Origin: Anaerobacillus alkalilacustris | Lineage (GTDB): Bacteria > Bacillota > Bacilli > Bacillales > Anaerobacillaceae | Reading direction: 5' to 3' | Assembly: GCF_001866005.1 (NCBI RefSeq) | Contig: NZ_MLQR01000004.1 | Location: 1 to 64,000 of the forward strand | DNA length: 64,000 bases | Part shown: piece after piece, positions 1 to 8,474 of the stretch | How positions within the stretch are numbered: position 1 is the stretch's first letter | How the letters are laid out: the number at the start of each line of letters is the position of its first letter | Notes under the pieces: generated by a model | The model's database searches: none | What the model saw: the letters and a program-made list of their open reading frames with translations, nothing else | Told to the model about the DNA's origin: nothing | Program-made: the position numbers and the translations under genes

Positions 1-131
1 TTAAGTTCATTATATACAAAGGAAAAATCAATAAGTTCATTAATTTTTCGAAGCATGTTATCTTTGGGCACGATTATATCATATAGTGCCATATAAGGGC
101 TTAAACTCATTGCTTGTTGATTTGGAATCAT
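1..131 (-). CDS. IS1182-family transposase, N-terminal part, cut by window edge
   Basis: The minus-strand reading frame starts at an ATG at 131 preceded by an AAGTGGGTG ribosome binding site and stays open to base 1 (43 codons seen). The peptide contains LYDIIVPKDNMLRKINELID and then DFSFVYNEL, which I recognise as the N-terminus of IS1182/IS1380-like transposases common in Bacillaceae. The DDE catalytic core lies outside the window, so it cannot be judged whether the element is intact. It would move its own DNA and has no link with the neighbouring genes. Confidence 0.75.
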   Translation of the reverse strand, partial: MIPNQQAMSLSPYMALYDIIVPKDNMLRKINELIDFSFVYNEL

Positions 132-174
132 CGTTAACACCCACTTCTTATTTGTTAATAAAATAATTCGACAA

Positions 175-218
175 AAAAGCACCCTTTCCTTCATAAAATA
201 GAAGGAAAGGGTGCTTTT
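175..218 (-). terminator. Rho-independent terminator after the YjcZ-type gene
   Basis: A perfect 18-bp stem (175-192 with 201-218) encloses an 8-base loop. Read on the minus strand it is followed by a T-run, so it ends the YjcZ-type transcript and shields the transposase gene. Confidence 0.85.
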
Positions 219-279
219 GAGTTTGAAAGGGACTTTTTCAGTGCCCTCCATTATCGTCAGCTCTTTTTTCGTGATCGTA

Positions 280-393
280 TTAATAAGCTACATAAGCTGC
301 ACCAATAATTACTAATAGAATAAATAATACTAAGATTAACGCAAATCCTACCGCTGGTCCTGGTGCTGGTGCTGGTGGTATACAACCTGTCAT
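280..393 (-). CDS. YjcZ-family tiny sporulation transmembrane peptide
   Basis: This 37-codon gene starts at ATG 393 with an AAAGGATGA ribosome binding site and stops at 280-282. The peptide has a short Pro/Ala N-terminus (PPAPAPGP) and one hydrophobic segment, GFALILVLFILLVIIGAAY, the hallmark of the YjcZ family of sporulation peptides in Bacillaceae. Such peptides are small, often multicopy and poorly characterised; some have been found in spores. Its role here is inferred from the family only. It is monocistronic, with its own terminator at 175-218. Confidence 0.8.
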   Translation of the reverse strand: MTGCIPPAPAPGPAVGFALILVLFILLVIIGAAYVAY

Positions 394-575
394 GTTAAAT
401 CATCCTTTCAGTCTTTTTTTGATGAGGATCTTTTCCTCTCTTAATCACTCTATGTAAGAAATATAATTTTCGTACTGGGCTATTATGGAAATTTCCCATT
501 AAGTTGTAGGTCCGACGATATAAACAAGCTTATTAATGAATAAATTGTAAGGTTGTTCTACTGTAGCAAGAAACA

Positions 576-610
576 AAAAAACACAAAGAATGGTAATCCT
601 TTGTGTTTTT
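576..610 (-). terminator. prsA terminator
   Basis: An inverted repeat with arms AAAACACAAAG and CTTTGTGTTTT lies just after the prsA stop codon. On the minus strand it ends in a T-run. Confidence 0.8.
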
Positions 611-618
611 CAAAAGTT

Positions 619-1485
619 TTAATTGTTAAAAAGATGCTTAAATTGATTGTCTTTAATATTAATCTTTGCATTATTCATTAATTCTCTTTGAACTTCATCA
701 ATTGGTCTAGATTGTCTTCTTGCTAAAAGTTCTTCTAATTCTTCTTTTACATCCTCAAAGTCTTCTTCAAACGGTGTACGGTCAGTTACTTTAATAATGT
801 GATAGCCAAAGTCGGATTGAACAGGATCGCTAATCTCTCCAACTTCAAGTGAGAATGCAACATCTTCAAATTCTGGAACCATTCTACCACGTTCGAATGA
901 GCCTAATTGACCTCCTTCAGCTCCACTTCCTGGATCAATGGAGTGTTCTTGGGCAAGTTCGCTAAAGTCTTCACCATCGTTAAGCTTGTCTAGAATTTCT
1001 TCAGCAGTGTCCAGGTCAGAAACTAAGATGTGGCTAGCTTCTACTTCTTTTCCTGCTTCATACTCTTTAAGAACTTCCTCTTCTGTTACTTCTACATCTT
1101 GACTTGCAATTTTTTGAATCACTAAATGTTGTTTAACTAAAGTGATGAACTCGCTTTCATCACTGAAACCTTGAACTAGCAGAAAATTAGTAAAATCATC
1201 ATCGTCAGTAAGCACATATGCTTCTCTAACCTTATCAAGCTCATTGTTAACATCTTCTTCAGTAATGTTTAATTTCTCTGCTTCAGCTTCAAATAACTTC
1301 TCTTGTACTAACATGGTAAGTACTTGATCACCATGAGCCTCTTTTAATTGGGTAATAAATTCAGCTTCTGTAATCGCAATACCTTCAACTTCTGCGATAA
1401 CACGATCTTCATTAGTATTAGCGCCGGTACAAGCAGAAAGTGCGAGTAATCCAGTTAAAGCGAATGCTGTTATTAACTTTTTCAC
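619..1485 (-). CDS. prsA: PrsA foldase lipoprotein (parvulin peptidyl-prolyl isomerase)
   Basis: PrsA is an extracytoplasmic membrane-anchored foldase that assists folding of exported proteins after Sec translocation. The 288-residue product has a lipoprotein signal peptide with lipobox LSAC (Cys19), an N-terminal chaperone segment, a parvulin domain at about residues 142-237 ([23 protein letters not shown]) and a charged C-terminal helix. Length fits the family (about 290). A good extended -10 (TGCTATAGT on the minus strand, near 1531-1539) lies upstream. It is monocistronic with its own terminator. In B. subtilis prsA also lies beside yha genes and hpr, which supports the call. Confidence 0.95.
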   Translation of the reverse strand: MKKLITAFALTGLLALSACTGANTNEDRVIAEVEGIAITEAEFITQLKEAHGDQVLTMLVQEKLFEAEAEKLNITEEDVNNELDKVREAYVLTDDDDFTNFLLVQGFSDESEFITLVKQHLVIQKIASQDVEVTEEEVLKEYEAGKEVEASHILVSDLDTAEEILDKLNDGEDFSELAQEHSIDPGSGAEGGQLGSFERGRMVPEFEDVAFSLEVGEISDPVQSDFGYHIIKVTDRTPFEEDFEDVKEELEELLARRQSRPIDEVQRELMNNAKINIKDNQFKHLFNN

Positions 1486-1633
1486 GTTCTACAACTCCTC
1501 TATCATATTCTTCTAGTTGACACAATGATTACTATAGCATAAAAAAACCAATAAAAGAAAAAAGTAACTAAAAATTTTTATGACAATATTAGTTCATTGG
1601 CAAAACATTATGTAATAAAAAATCCTTTTCATT

Positions 1634-1813
1634 TTAAGTGAAGAGGATTTTAATATAAGATGAAGTTAATAGTATAGTAATTAGAACATTTATAGTACGG
1701 AAAACTTTAGGTTGCTTTTCTTCAGGGATTTCCTTCTGAAGGCATAATGAATTTGTCATAGAATTAATCATGAATAAGATAAATAAAGCAAAGGGAAAAT
1801 AAAATATTAGCAT
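1634..1813 (-). CDS. Small hypothetical membrane protein
   Basis: I chose ATG 1813 (59 residues, starting MLIFYFP) because a GGAGGT site sits 5 bases upstream; the ATG at 1825 overlaps that ribosome binding site. The peptide has a hydrophobic N-terminal helix (about residues 1-17), a polar middle with EIPEEKQPK, and a second hydrophobic stretch near the C-terminus (about residues 40-58). I do not recognise a family. It sits between prsA and the DUF3267-like gene, where B. subtilis has small yha genes, but I cannot show orthology. Confidence 0.5.
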   Translation of the reverse strand: MLIFYFPFALFILFMINSMTNSLCLQKEIPEEKQPKVFRTINVLITILLTSSYIKILFT

Positions 1814-1942
1814 AGTTACCTCCATGTCCGTAGGATACCACCTATTACTTTATCATTTAATTAGAAAAAAAGATAGTTTTTAGTTGGAAATAATACTAAC
1901 ACTAAATAATTAAAATATCCGAGTGATATGTTAGGATTTCTC

Positions 1943-2485
1943 CTAATTTCTGCTAGTTCTTAATATACGGTATCCACTTTTATAGATTTGAATATATGAA
2001 TCTTTAGGGGCTTTGACAATTTGAATTAATGGAATGATGTCATAAATACATAGCCCTATATTTACAGCTGCAATTAAGGAGATATAATGCAATAATTGTG
2101 GTGCTAGTAAAGAGCTGATTATCGCCAAAGTAGTAATCATTATAGTAGGAAAAAGTAGAACAATTATTGCTAGGTTCTTTGGTACAGGATTAGGAACTTT
2201 TCCAGCAACTATTGGTACACCTTTTAAAAATTTTAATATTAATTTTATTTTTTTATTAGTTATAAATAATGGTATATAATGAAATAAGGAATGAATTGGA
2301 ATAATAATATATATCGATACAATAAAAAATATAAAACCAAGATCATGTAAAGTTGTGTTAGAAATAAAGGTTCTAAAAATTAAGTAGTACAAAATAAAAA
2401 ATGAAAGAAATGCACTTGAAGAAAAGAAAACAATTTTACTTCTGCCATATTGTTCAATAACGTTCACGGATTTATAACAAAACAT
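1943..2485 (-). CDS. DUF3267-like membrane protein (degenerate zincin motif)
   Basis: The 180-residue protein has about four membrane segments (near residues 22-40, 49-68, 103-128 and 133-155). The pattern HSLFH near residue 65, then AAVNIGLCIYD and a polar tail resembling SGYRIL, fits the DUF3267 'putative zincin peptidase' family, which normally carries HExxH. Here the Glu is Ser, so peptidase activity is doubtful. ATG 2485 has TAGGAG about 10 bases upstream. Its position next to prsA and hpr suggests it corresponds to B. subtilis yhaJ, but this is by position and I am not sure. Confidence 0.55.
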   Translation of the reverse strand: MFCYKSVNVIEQYGRSKIVFFSSSAFLSFFILYYLIFRTFISNTTLHDLGFIFFIVSIYIIIPIHSLFHYIPLFITNKKIKLILKFLKGVPIVAGKVPNPVPKNLAIIVLLFPTIMITTLAIISSLLAPQLLHYISLIAAVNIGLCIYDIIPLIQIVKAPKDSYIQIYKSGYRILRTSRN

Positions 2486-2813
2486 AGTAAGAAAACTCCT
2501 AACATTTTAGACATACTTGATTAATTTACGCTTTTTTTATTAGGATTTCAATAGTTTATAGAAAAAATTATGAGTAATTTTTAGGATTATTTCTTTCCAA
2601 TACGTATTATGTTCAATGTATAATAAGTATGGATCTTTTTAATATGAGAATGTTGTATTCATTGGAATTAATTAATTTTATTATACGAATTTCATGCATT
2701 TAAGATACTATATGGTAGGTCCCATTTAGGTTTAGATTGATGCGGCTCAAAAAATGGGATTTGAAAATTCACATAATTACCAGTTTTTTTATTGTATAAG
2801 AGAGGGGGATTAG
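2486..2813. other. Intergenic region upstream of the diguanylate cyclase gene
   Basis: This divergent spacer holds no gene. A TATAAT at 2619-2624 with a weak -35 (TTCCAA at 2595-2600, spacer 18) could be the promoter of the downstream gene. An 8-bp inverted repeat (TCCCATTT at 2720-2727, AAATGGGA at 2752-2759) lies in the putative leader. Confidence 0.4.
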
Positions 2814-4451
2814 ATGGATCCGAATAAGCTAAAAGCTAGTAAAGAAATATACTTGATACAAACCCCGAAAAAAATAGAAGTATTAATGAATGAAGTTATT
2901 AACAGAAGTAATGCTAATAGAGAACTTTCCTCTGAGATGTTGGAACAACTTCAAGATCTAGAAGCTTCATCAAAAAAATTCAATATGAACGATGTCACCC
3001 ACATTGCTCAGACGTTATTAACTATGGTTAAAAGTGGATACTTACCACTTTATATGGAACGTGCATTTTTGCATTTATTAGATGAAATATTACTTATTAT
3101 ACATACTCCTACGCAAATTCAATATCGCTTGCCCAAAATAAAAGATGAACAAGTCTTACATTTAGTAAAAGAATATAATCATAAAGACCATCCAAAAACT
3201 TTATTAATCATTGAAGATGATTTGCTTTTTTTAAACAAAATTGCTCGCCTATTATCAGAAGCTGGATTTAATGTTTTAAAATCACATAGAGGTAATCTAG
3301 GACTTCAAATTATTGATGAAACATTACCAGATTGCATTCTATTTGGAGTAGATTTAGTCGATATTACAATAGAAGAGTTTATTGAAAAATTAAAGCGAAA
3401 AGTCAGTGATTTTTTTGTGCCGATCATTGCCATAGGTCATAAAAATCAAACTAAATTGATCGAAAGAATAAAATTCGAGACCGACGACTCAATCTTAAAA
3501 CCTTTTATCATGGATGATTTATTCTTAAAAGTAATGAGATTAACTGATAAAGCTTTACGTATGAAAAATCAAGTGAACATAGATGAGTTGACAGGAATTT
3601 ATTCAAGAAAATTTATGATGGAGCGACTCGAATATTACTTAAGTAATCATAAAGAAAAGCAATTTGTTCATTCTGTAGCAATATTTGACTTAGATTACTT
3701 TAAACACGTGAATGACAAGTATGGGCATTCGGTTGGTGATAAAGTATTAGTAGAATTTACAAAGTTTATTAGAGGAAAAATAAGGAATACCGATATCTTT
3801 GCTCGTTATGGTGGTGAAGAATTTATTTTATTAATGCCAAGAACTGAGGAGAAAAACGCTTGGAAAAAACTGAATTTATTACGAAAAGAGTACTCAAAAT
3901 TACATATTAAAGTCGGTGTTAAAGTTATTCAGCAGACATTTAGTGGTGGAATTGCATCCGCCCAGTCTAGTATAAATAATCCTGTTGAAATATTAAATTT
4001 GGCTGATATAGCACTGTACGCAGCTAAGAATAATGGACGTAATCGAGTGTTCATATATGAGCCAAAATTGAAGCTGAAGAAGCAACAATCGAAAATTTTA
4101 ATTGTTGATGACGATAGGTTTACACGGCAAATATTATTGGACGGTCTAAATGAGGAAGAGTGGTCCTTATTAGAAGCCACAAACGGTAGGGAAGCGCTTG
4201 AAATTGCTAAGCGTGAGCATCCAAAATTAATTTTACTTGATGGTTTGATGCCCGAAATGAATGGTTACGATGTTTTGGTTGAAATAAGAAAGAATATTAG
4301 GTTTAAACAAACAGCAATTATCATGTTAACAGCAAACCAATCTGAGGAAAATATTGCTAAAGCGTTAGATGCAGGGGCAGATGATTATATTACAAAGCCA
4401 TTTTCCTTAATAGAGCTAAAAGCAAGAATTAACCGTTTCTTAGTAAGATAA
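2814..4451 (+). CDS. REC-GGDEF-REC diguanylate cyclase response regulator
   Basis: This 545-residue cytoplasmic protein should make cyclic di-GMP from two GTP. It has an uncharacterised helical N-terminus (1-110), a first receiver domain (about 128-235), a GGDEF domain (about 250-415) and a second receiver domain (about 425-545). The cyclase signature GGEEF is at 333-337 with an RxxD inhibitory site (RNTD, 324-327) at the standard spacing. In the first receiver the phosphoacceptor Asp is Gly178, although Lys229 remains; the second receiver is intact (Asp432-434, Asp476, Lys528). So only the C-terminal receiver should be phosphorylated. No sensor kinase gene is adjacent. Start ATG 2814 follows a GAGAGGGGGA site. 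It interrupts the usual prsA-to-hpr gene set. Confidence 0.88.
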   Translation: MDPNKLKASKEIYLIQTPKKIEVLMNEVINRSNANRELSSEMLEQLQDLEASSKKFNMNDVTHIAQTLLTMVKSGYLPLYMERAFLHLLDEILLIIHTPTQIQYRLPKIKDEQVLHLVKEYNHKDHPKTLLIIEDDLLFLNKIARLLSEAGFNVLKSHRGNLGLQIIDETLPDCILFGVDLVDITIEEFIEKLKRKVSDFFVPIIAIGHKNQTKLIERIKFETDDSILKPFIMDDLFLKVMRLTDKALRMKNQVNIDELTGIYSRKFMMERLEYYLSNHKEKQFVHSVAIFDLDYFKHVNDKYGHSVGDKVLVEFTKFIRGKIRNTDIFARYGGEEFILLMPRTEEKNAWKKLNLLRKEYSKLHIKVGVKVIQQTFSGGIASAQSSINNPVEILNLADIALYAAKNNGRNRVFIYEPKLKLKKQQSKILIVDDDRFTRQILLDGLNEEEWSLLEATNGREALEIAKREHPKLILLDGLMPEMNGYDVLVEIRKNIRFKQTAIIMLTANQSEENIAKALDAGADDYITKPFSLIELKARINRFLVR

Positions 4452-4498
4452 ATTTGGACAACTCGATTAATAAACTGATATAAGGGGGAAGTCAGTTA

Positions 4499-4834
4499 AT
4501 GGAAACGAATGAAGAAAAAATTCTAAGATTGGAATTCTATCAAGAGCTACTTCTTTCAGTAACAAAAACTTCTTACCCTTTTTATTCTATGATTATAAAT
4601 AATAAGTTATCAAAAAAAGAAGTAGAAGAAATATTCTATCTTTGTAAACATTTGAATAATGAGTATGAAAAACAAAAAGAAGAGGGGTTTGTTACTTTCT
4701 TCCCTCTTCTTACACATTTTGTTGGTATGCTTAATTATAAACTAGACCCCTTTAAAACGTTAGAGGCTTTACATGATCAAGGTATTTATCGTGATTTAAC
4801 AAATGAATTAATAAAGGCTAGTAAACAAACTTAA
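4499..4834 (+). CDS. yhaI: YhaI family protein (DUF1878)
   Basis: This 111-residue protein, with an AAGGGGG ribosome binding site, is soluble and predicted mostly helical ([20 protein letters not shown], then KKEVEEIF). It matches my recollection of DUF1878/YhaI, a family of unknown function found next to hpr in Bacillus. It lies 47 bases after the diguanylate cyclase gene on the same strand and may be co-transcribed with it. It converges with hpr: the two stop codons overlap in the four bases TTAA at 4831-4834. Confidence 0.75.
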   Translation: METNEEKILRLEFYQELLLSVTKTSYPFYSMIINNKLSKKEVEEIFYLCKHLNNEYEKQKEEGFVTFFPLLTHFVGMLNYKLDPFKTLEALHDQGIYRDLTNELIKASKQT

Positions 4835-5409
4835 CTTGTTTCAGCTTTCACGTTAGAGGTGCTAATTAAACATCCGTTTTCTTCACTAAAGTCTTGCTCC
4901 ATTTTTTCTAATGTTTTTTCAAAAATAACCATAAAGTCGGGACCGTAAATATGTCTTACTATTGTCATGACCTCAGAGAACTCAGGGAATTTCCCGTAAA
5001 GTTCTTTAATTGGTAAGGCACCTTCATAAATCCCATATTCTCTAGGGTCGAATACTTCTAAAGTGTCTAGTAATAACTTTTCACCTTCGTCAGTTAAGCA
5101 TATATAAGTATTACGCTTATCATTTTGTTTCTTCGAAAAAGTTAAGAGTCCTCTTTCCTCAAGTTTTTTTGAGAAGTTAAATGCAGTTGAAACGTGCATT
5201 ACCCCAAATTTAGCAACATCAGAAATAGAAGCTCCCTCAAGTTGATAGGCAATTAATAAGATATGATGTTCATTAATATTCAAATCAAATGGTTTGATCC
5301 AATTTTGCCAATCTTTCTCTATAGATTTCCACAATGCTTTACTTAATTGAGCAACCTTATGAGCAAATATAATTGATTGTTTGATGGAGTATGGCGAATT
5401 CTTATCCAT
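4831..5409 (-). CDS. hpr: Hpr/ScoC MarR-type transition-state regulator
   Basis: Hpr (ScoC) is a winged-helix repressor of proteases, peptide transport and sporulation genes during the transition to stationary phase. The stretch [18 protein letters not shown] and the following [14 protein letters not shown] are almost identical to B. subtilis Hpr, as are [20 protein letters not shown] and NDKRNTY in the DNA-binding domain. I place the start at ATG 5409 (192 residues), preceded by GGAGGTT and matching the known N-terminus; the open frame extends 25 codons further upstream without support. The C-terminal tail is shorter than in B. subtilis. Confidence 0.95.
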   Translation of the reverse strand: MDKNSPYSIKQSIIFAHKVAQLSKALWKSIEKDWQNWIKPFDLNINEHHILLIAYQLEGASISDVAKFGVMHVSTAFNFSKKLEERGLLTFSKKQNDKRNTYICLTDEGEKLLLDTLEVFDPREYGIYEGALPIKELYGKFPEFSEVMTIVRHIYGPDFMVIFEKTLEKMEQDFSEENGCLISTSNVKAETS

Positions 5410-5587
5410 ATAAAACCTCCGTTGTATTATAGGATTTAGAATGTTCATTACTTTTTTAGTAAAATGATATATACATAATATCACATAGTAGAATTTGAAA
5501 ACAACAAAAAATTTAAATTTATTTTATTTTCTGATAATTTTTAGCGCATTAAGACTTTAAAGTGTAACAATTTTAAAATAAAACTAA

Positions 5588-5630
5588 GGCTTCCTTCATG
5601 TAGTTTACTTTATGACAGGAAGCCATTATC
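5588..5630 (-). terminator. Probable yhaH terminator
   Basis: Arms GGCTTCCT (5588-5595) and AGGAAGCC (5617-5624) form an 8-bp stem with a 21-base loop. On the minus strand a T-rich stretch follows. The rest of 5410-5728 holds no gene and presumably carries the hpr promoter. Confidence 0.55.
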
Positions 5631-5728
5631 GTTATTAAAATTCAATTTAAATTGCACTTAGGACTACCTCTGGTTTGTTAGTTATTTTGTAATAAATCAG
5701 ATAGTTTAATGTAGATAAGTTATTCAAT

Positions 5729-6091
5729 TCATAAAAGAGGTTTTTTAATTTCTCTTTCAAGTTGATCTATAGTCTCGTGAAGTTCCTGAATACTTTTTTG
5801 GATATCTGTCATAGTGGGCTCAACATCTTTTTTCCATTCTTTAATCGAGTTTTGGACTTCATTTGAGACACTTTTTATAGTTGTTGAGCCTTCCTTTGCA
5901 ACTGTTTCAACTTGAGATTTAAGTTTTAACGTTTTTTCTTTGACACAGGAGAGTGAGTTAATAAGCTCATTTGCATTGGTAACAACTAATTTTTGTACTT
6001 CTGCACCTGATTTTGGTGTAGACAATAATGTAACTGCACCAGCAATAATACTTCCAGTTACGAAACCATAAAAAAGTGATTTTCCACTCAT
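5729..6091 (-). CDS. yhaH: YhaH/YtxH-domain protein
   Basis: I choose ATG 6091 (120 residues, MSGKSLFYGF) because AAAGGA lies 9 bases upstream; upstream ATGs are too close to it. The N-terminus SLFYGFVTGSIIAGAVTLLSTPKSGAEV is the YtxH signature: one glycine-rich membrane helix followed by 'TPKSG'. The rest is a long amphipathic coiled coil with many Lys, Glu and Val. Size and position between hpr and serC match B. subtilis yhaH. Function is unknown; YtxH proteins are usually stress-associated. Confidence 0.8.
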   Translation of the reverse strand: MSGKSLFYGFVTGSIIAGAVTLLSTPKSGAEVQKLVVTNANELINSLSCVKEKTLKLKSQVETVAKEGSTTIKSVSNEVQNSIKEWKKDVEPTMTDIQKSIQELHETIDQLEREIKKPLL

Positions 6092-6266
6092 TAGCACCAT
6101 TCCTTTCACCATAATTAGAGGCGTCCGTTTTTTTTATAGATTATCACATTTTAGAAAATGTTTGAATAAAATAATGATATTTCTATAATATTCCATTAAT
6201 ATTCCTTTGAAATCTGTAATATTATCTAAAAATAAACAAATTTCACAAAAAAGAGGAGGGGGTTAC

Positions 6267-6467
6267 ATGTATAGTTTTGTGTTTGCCTTAATCTCTTTAG
6301 CTATGGTTTTATTATACGGAATGCTTCACACGTTCTTATTCGTCAAAAAAATGAGACAAGAATTGGAAGATAAAAGAAAGTACTTACGATATGGAAGTAT
6401 TCTTGGTATTTTCGGATGCGTAAGCTTATGTTTAGGCATTATTCTATACTTTTACGGAGTTGGATAA
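6267..6467 (+). CDS. Small two-helix membrane protein, unknown family
   Basis: Start ATG 6267 has a strong GAGGAGGGGG site; the open frame begins 60 bases earlier without one. The 66-residue product has two hydrophobic helices (about 3-25 and 43-63) separated by a charged linker (KKMRQELEDKRKYLR). I do not recognise it. It occupies the slot that holds trpP (yhaG) in B. subtilis but is far too short to be that transporter. Its stop codon lies in the loop of the terminator at 6454-6482. Confidence 0.6.
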   Translation: MYSFVFALISLAMVLLYGMLHTFLFVKKMRQELEDKRKYLRYGSILGIFGCVSLCLGIILYFYGVG

Positions 6468-6482
6468 TCCAACTCCGTTTTA
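6454..6482. terminator. Bidirectional terminator between the small membrane gene and serC
   Basis: An 11-bp perfect stem (ACGGAGTTGGA with TCCAACTCCGT) has only TAA, the upstream gene's stop codon, in its loop. TTTT follows on the plus strand. It also lies just after serC on the minus strand. Confidence 0.75.
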
Positions 6483-6488
6483 ACTTTG

Positions 6489-7577
6489 TTATGCGTTTGA
6501 TTTTTGAAATTTAATCATAAAGTTACGTAATGCTTCACAAGCCTCAAATGGAACGGCATTATAAGTAGATGCTCTGCAACCACCTACTGAACGATGCCCA
6601 TTTAATCCTACAAATCCAGCATCTTTAGCCTCTTGTAAAAATTTCTTGCTTAATTCATCAGAAGATAAATTAAATGTAATGTTCATTAGTGAACGACTGT
6701 CATTTTGGGCATGCCCTTTATAAAATCCATTACTTTCATCGATAGCGTTATAAATAAGAGCTGCTTTATCTTCATTTAATTTTGCAATGGCTTCTACCCC
6801 ACCTTGATCAGTAACCCATTGTAGAACATTTCTTAACATATAAATTGCGAAAGTTGGTGGAGTGTTATATAAAGAGTTATTTTTTGAAAAAGTATCATAT
6901 CGTAATACTGATGGAACTTGATCATGACTTCTTTCAAGTAAGTCTTTACGGATAATAACAACAGTTATACCAGATGGACCAAGATTTTTTTGTGCACCAG
7001 CATAAATCATAGCAAAATTATTAATAGGTAATGGTTTACTTAAAATATCACTCGACATATCGGCAATTAACATATTGTCTTTAACGGTTGGGAATTCCTT
7101 CCATTGTGTTCCGAAGATCGTATTATTAGAAGTGATGTGTAAGTATCCATCCTCTGGCGCAACGTTAAGTTCGGATAATTTAGGGATACGGTCATAATTC
7201 GTTTCTTTAGCACTAGCTGCAATAGAAGTAGCTCGTCCTAGTATTTTTGCTTCTTTGATTGCTTTTTCTGACCACGATCCAGTTAAGACATAGTTTCCAA
7301 CTTGCCCCTCGGCTAAAAAGTTCATTGGGATCATCGAAAATTGTAAACTAGCACCACCTTGTATAAAAAGGACTTCGTAGTTATCAGGTATTTGTAAAAG
7401 CTGTTTCAATAAAGATTGAGCTTCATTATGAACAGCCTCATAATCTTTACTTCGATGACTAAGTTCCATTACAGACATTCCTGTATCTTGGAAGTTTACT
7501 AATTCCTCTTGGGCTTTTAATAAAACCTCTAATGGTAATGCAGATGGTCCAGCATTAAAATTGTATGCTCTTTTCAC
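6489..7577 (-). CDS. serC: Phosphoserine aminotransferase SerC
   Basis: SerC transfers an amino group from glutamate to 3-phosphohydroxypyruvate in serine synthesis and also serves pyridoxal phosphate synthesis in some bacteria. The 362-residue protein begins MKRAYNFNAGPSALP, the classic SerC N-terminus, and has the cofactor lysine in GAQKNLGPSG (Lys197). Length is typical. It is a class V PLP enzyme of the cytoplasm. In B. subtilis serC also lies between yhaH/trpP and hit. It appears monocistronic here. Confidence 0.97.
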   Translation of the reverse strand: MKRAYNFNAGPSALPLEVLLKAQEELVNFQDTGMSVMELSHRSKDYEAVHNEAQSLLKQLLQIPDNYEVLFIQGGASLQFSMIPMNFLAEGQVGNYVLTGSWSEKAIKEAKILGRATSIAASAKETNYDRIPKLSELNVAPEDGYLHITSNNTIFGTQWKEFPTVKDNMLIADMSSDILSKPLPINNFAMIYAGAQKNLGPSGITVVIIRKDLLERSHDQVPSVLRYDTFSKNNSLYNTPPTFAIYMLRNVLQWVTDQGGVEAIAKLNEDKAALIYNAIDESNGFYKGHAQNDSRSLMNITFNLSSDELSKKFLQEAKDAGFVGLNGHRSVGGCRASTYNAVPFEACEALRNFMIKFQKSNA

Positions 7578-7790
7578 TGTTTTCCACTCCTAACTTCTTT
7601 CATACATTTATACGTTAAATGATTAAAATAATAGTTTTATCCTACCATGTTAACTGTAGAATTTGCTATTATTTTTTTAAAAATTCACAAAATATTTTCA
7701 AGGAACAATTAAGGTAATTTTTACCTCTAATTATTGGGTAGTTAAAAACTTTTGATTTTCCTGCGTTTTTATGAAAAATTAATTTTTATA

Positions 7791-7893
7791 TTTTATGTAT
7801 TTCATCATTCATTATTCTCAGCACCTAAATATATATCTATTCGTAACTAGATATATATTTAGGTGCTCGCTTTTGGTAATTATGACAGTCACT
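7791..7893 (-). repeat. MITE-like palindromic element, copy E
   Basis: This is one of five related elements in the window. Read on the minus strand it has the outer end GTGACTGTCATAATTACC, a 19-bp perfect stem (7820-7838 with 7848-7866) carrying the sequence AGATATATATTTAGGTGCT, and the other conserved end GAGAATAATGAATGATGAAA. The hit stop codon TGA is part of its outer end. The rest of 7578-7790 holds no gene, only AT-rich DNA that must include the serC promoter. Confidence 0.7.
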
Positions 7894-8320
7894 TAATTGA
7901 TGAGGAAATTTCAGAAGCAATTTCTTGTAAGTCTTCTTTTTTATATTGGGAGCTATGATCATGCCATACAGCACCAAAACCATCACCTTTTCCATATCTA
8001 GGTATTAAATGTAAGTGATAATGAAATACTGTTTGGCCTGCGATTTCACCATTATTGTTTAATATGTTCAAACCAAGTGGTTTATAAGCTTCTTTAATAG
8101 CATTTGAGATCTTAGGTACAACACTAAATAATTCTTTAGCTGTTTCTGGCTTTAATTCAAAAATATTTTCTTGATGTAGCTTTGGAATTACGAGTGTATG
8201 ACCTTTTGATACTTGACTAATATCTAAAAATGCCAGAACGTGCTCATTTTCAAACACTTTTGCTGCTGGAATGTCTCCATTTACAATTTTGCAAAAAATA
8301 CAATTCTCATGCATAGACAT
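7889..8320 (-). CDS. hit: HIT-family nucleotide-binding protein Hit
   Basis: This histidine-triad hydrolase acts on nucleoside phosphoramidates or dinucleotides in the cytoplasm; the physiological substrate is unknown. The C-terminal half has the HxHxH triad in VFHYHLHLIPRY, and the N-terminus has ENCIFCKIVNGDIPAAKV like B. subtilis Hit. Of several in-frame Met codons I choose ATG 8320 (143 residues), 8 bases after AAAGGA; the extra 19 codons upstream have no support. Its stop codon lies in the palindromic element at 7791-7893. It is divergent from ecsA, as in B. subtilis. Confidence 0.93.
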   Translation of the reverse strand: MSMHENCIFCKIVNGDIPAAKVFENEHVLAFLDISQVSKGHTLVIPKLHQENIFELKPETAKELFSVVPKISNAIKEAYKPLGLNILNNNGEIAGQTVFHYHLHLIPRYGKGDGFGAVWHDHSSQYKKEDLQEIASEISSSIK

Positions 8321-8474
8321 TTGGTCCATCCTTTCAAATCTTTTTATTTTGTAGAAATTTTTAACAAATTTTATCATAAAAATGAATGAAATGCGACCAC
8401 TGTGAAAAGTTTCCCTTTATAAGATAATTTGTTACTATATTTATAGTAAATTTTTCTAATATAAGGAGAATGAG

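Noticed and set aside
2712-2790. Possible sixth palindromic element upstream of the diguanylate cyclase gene
   Set aside because: AATTCACATAATTACC resembles the family end, and an 8-bp inverted repeat is nearby, but the second end and the central stem are missing.
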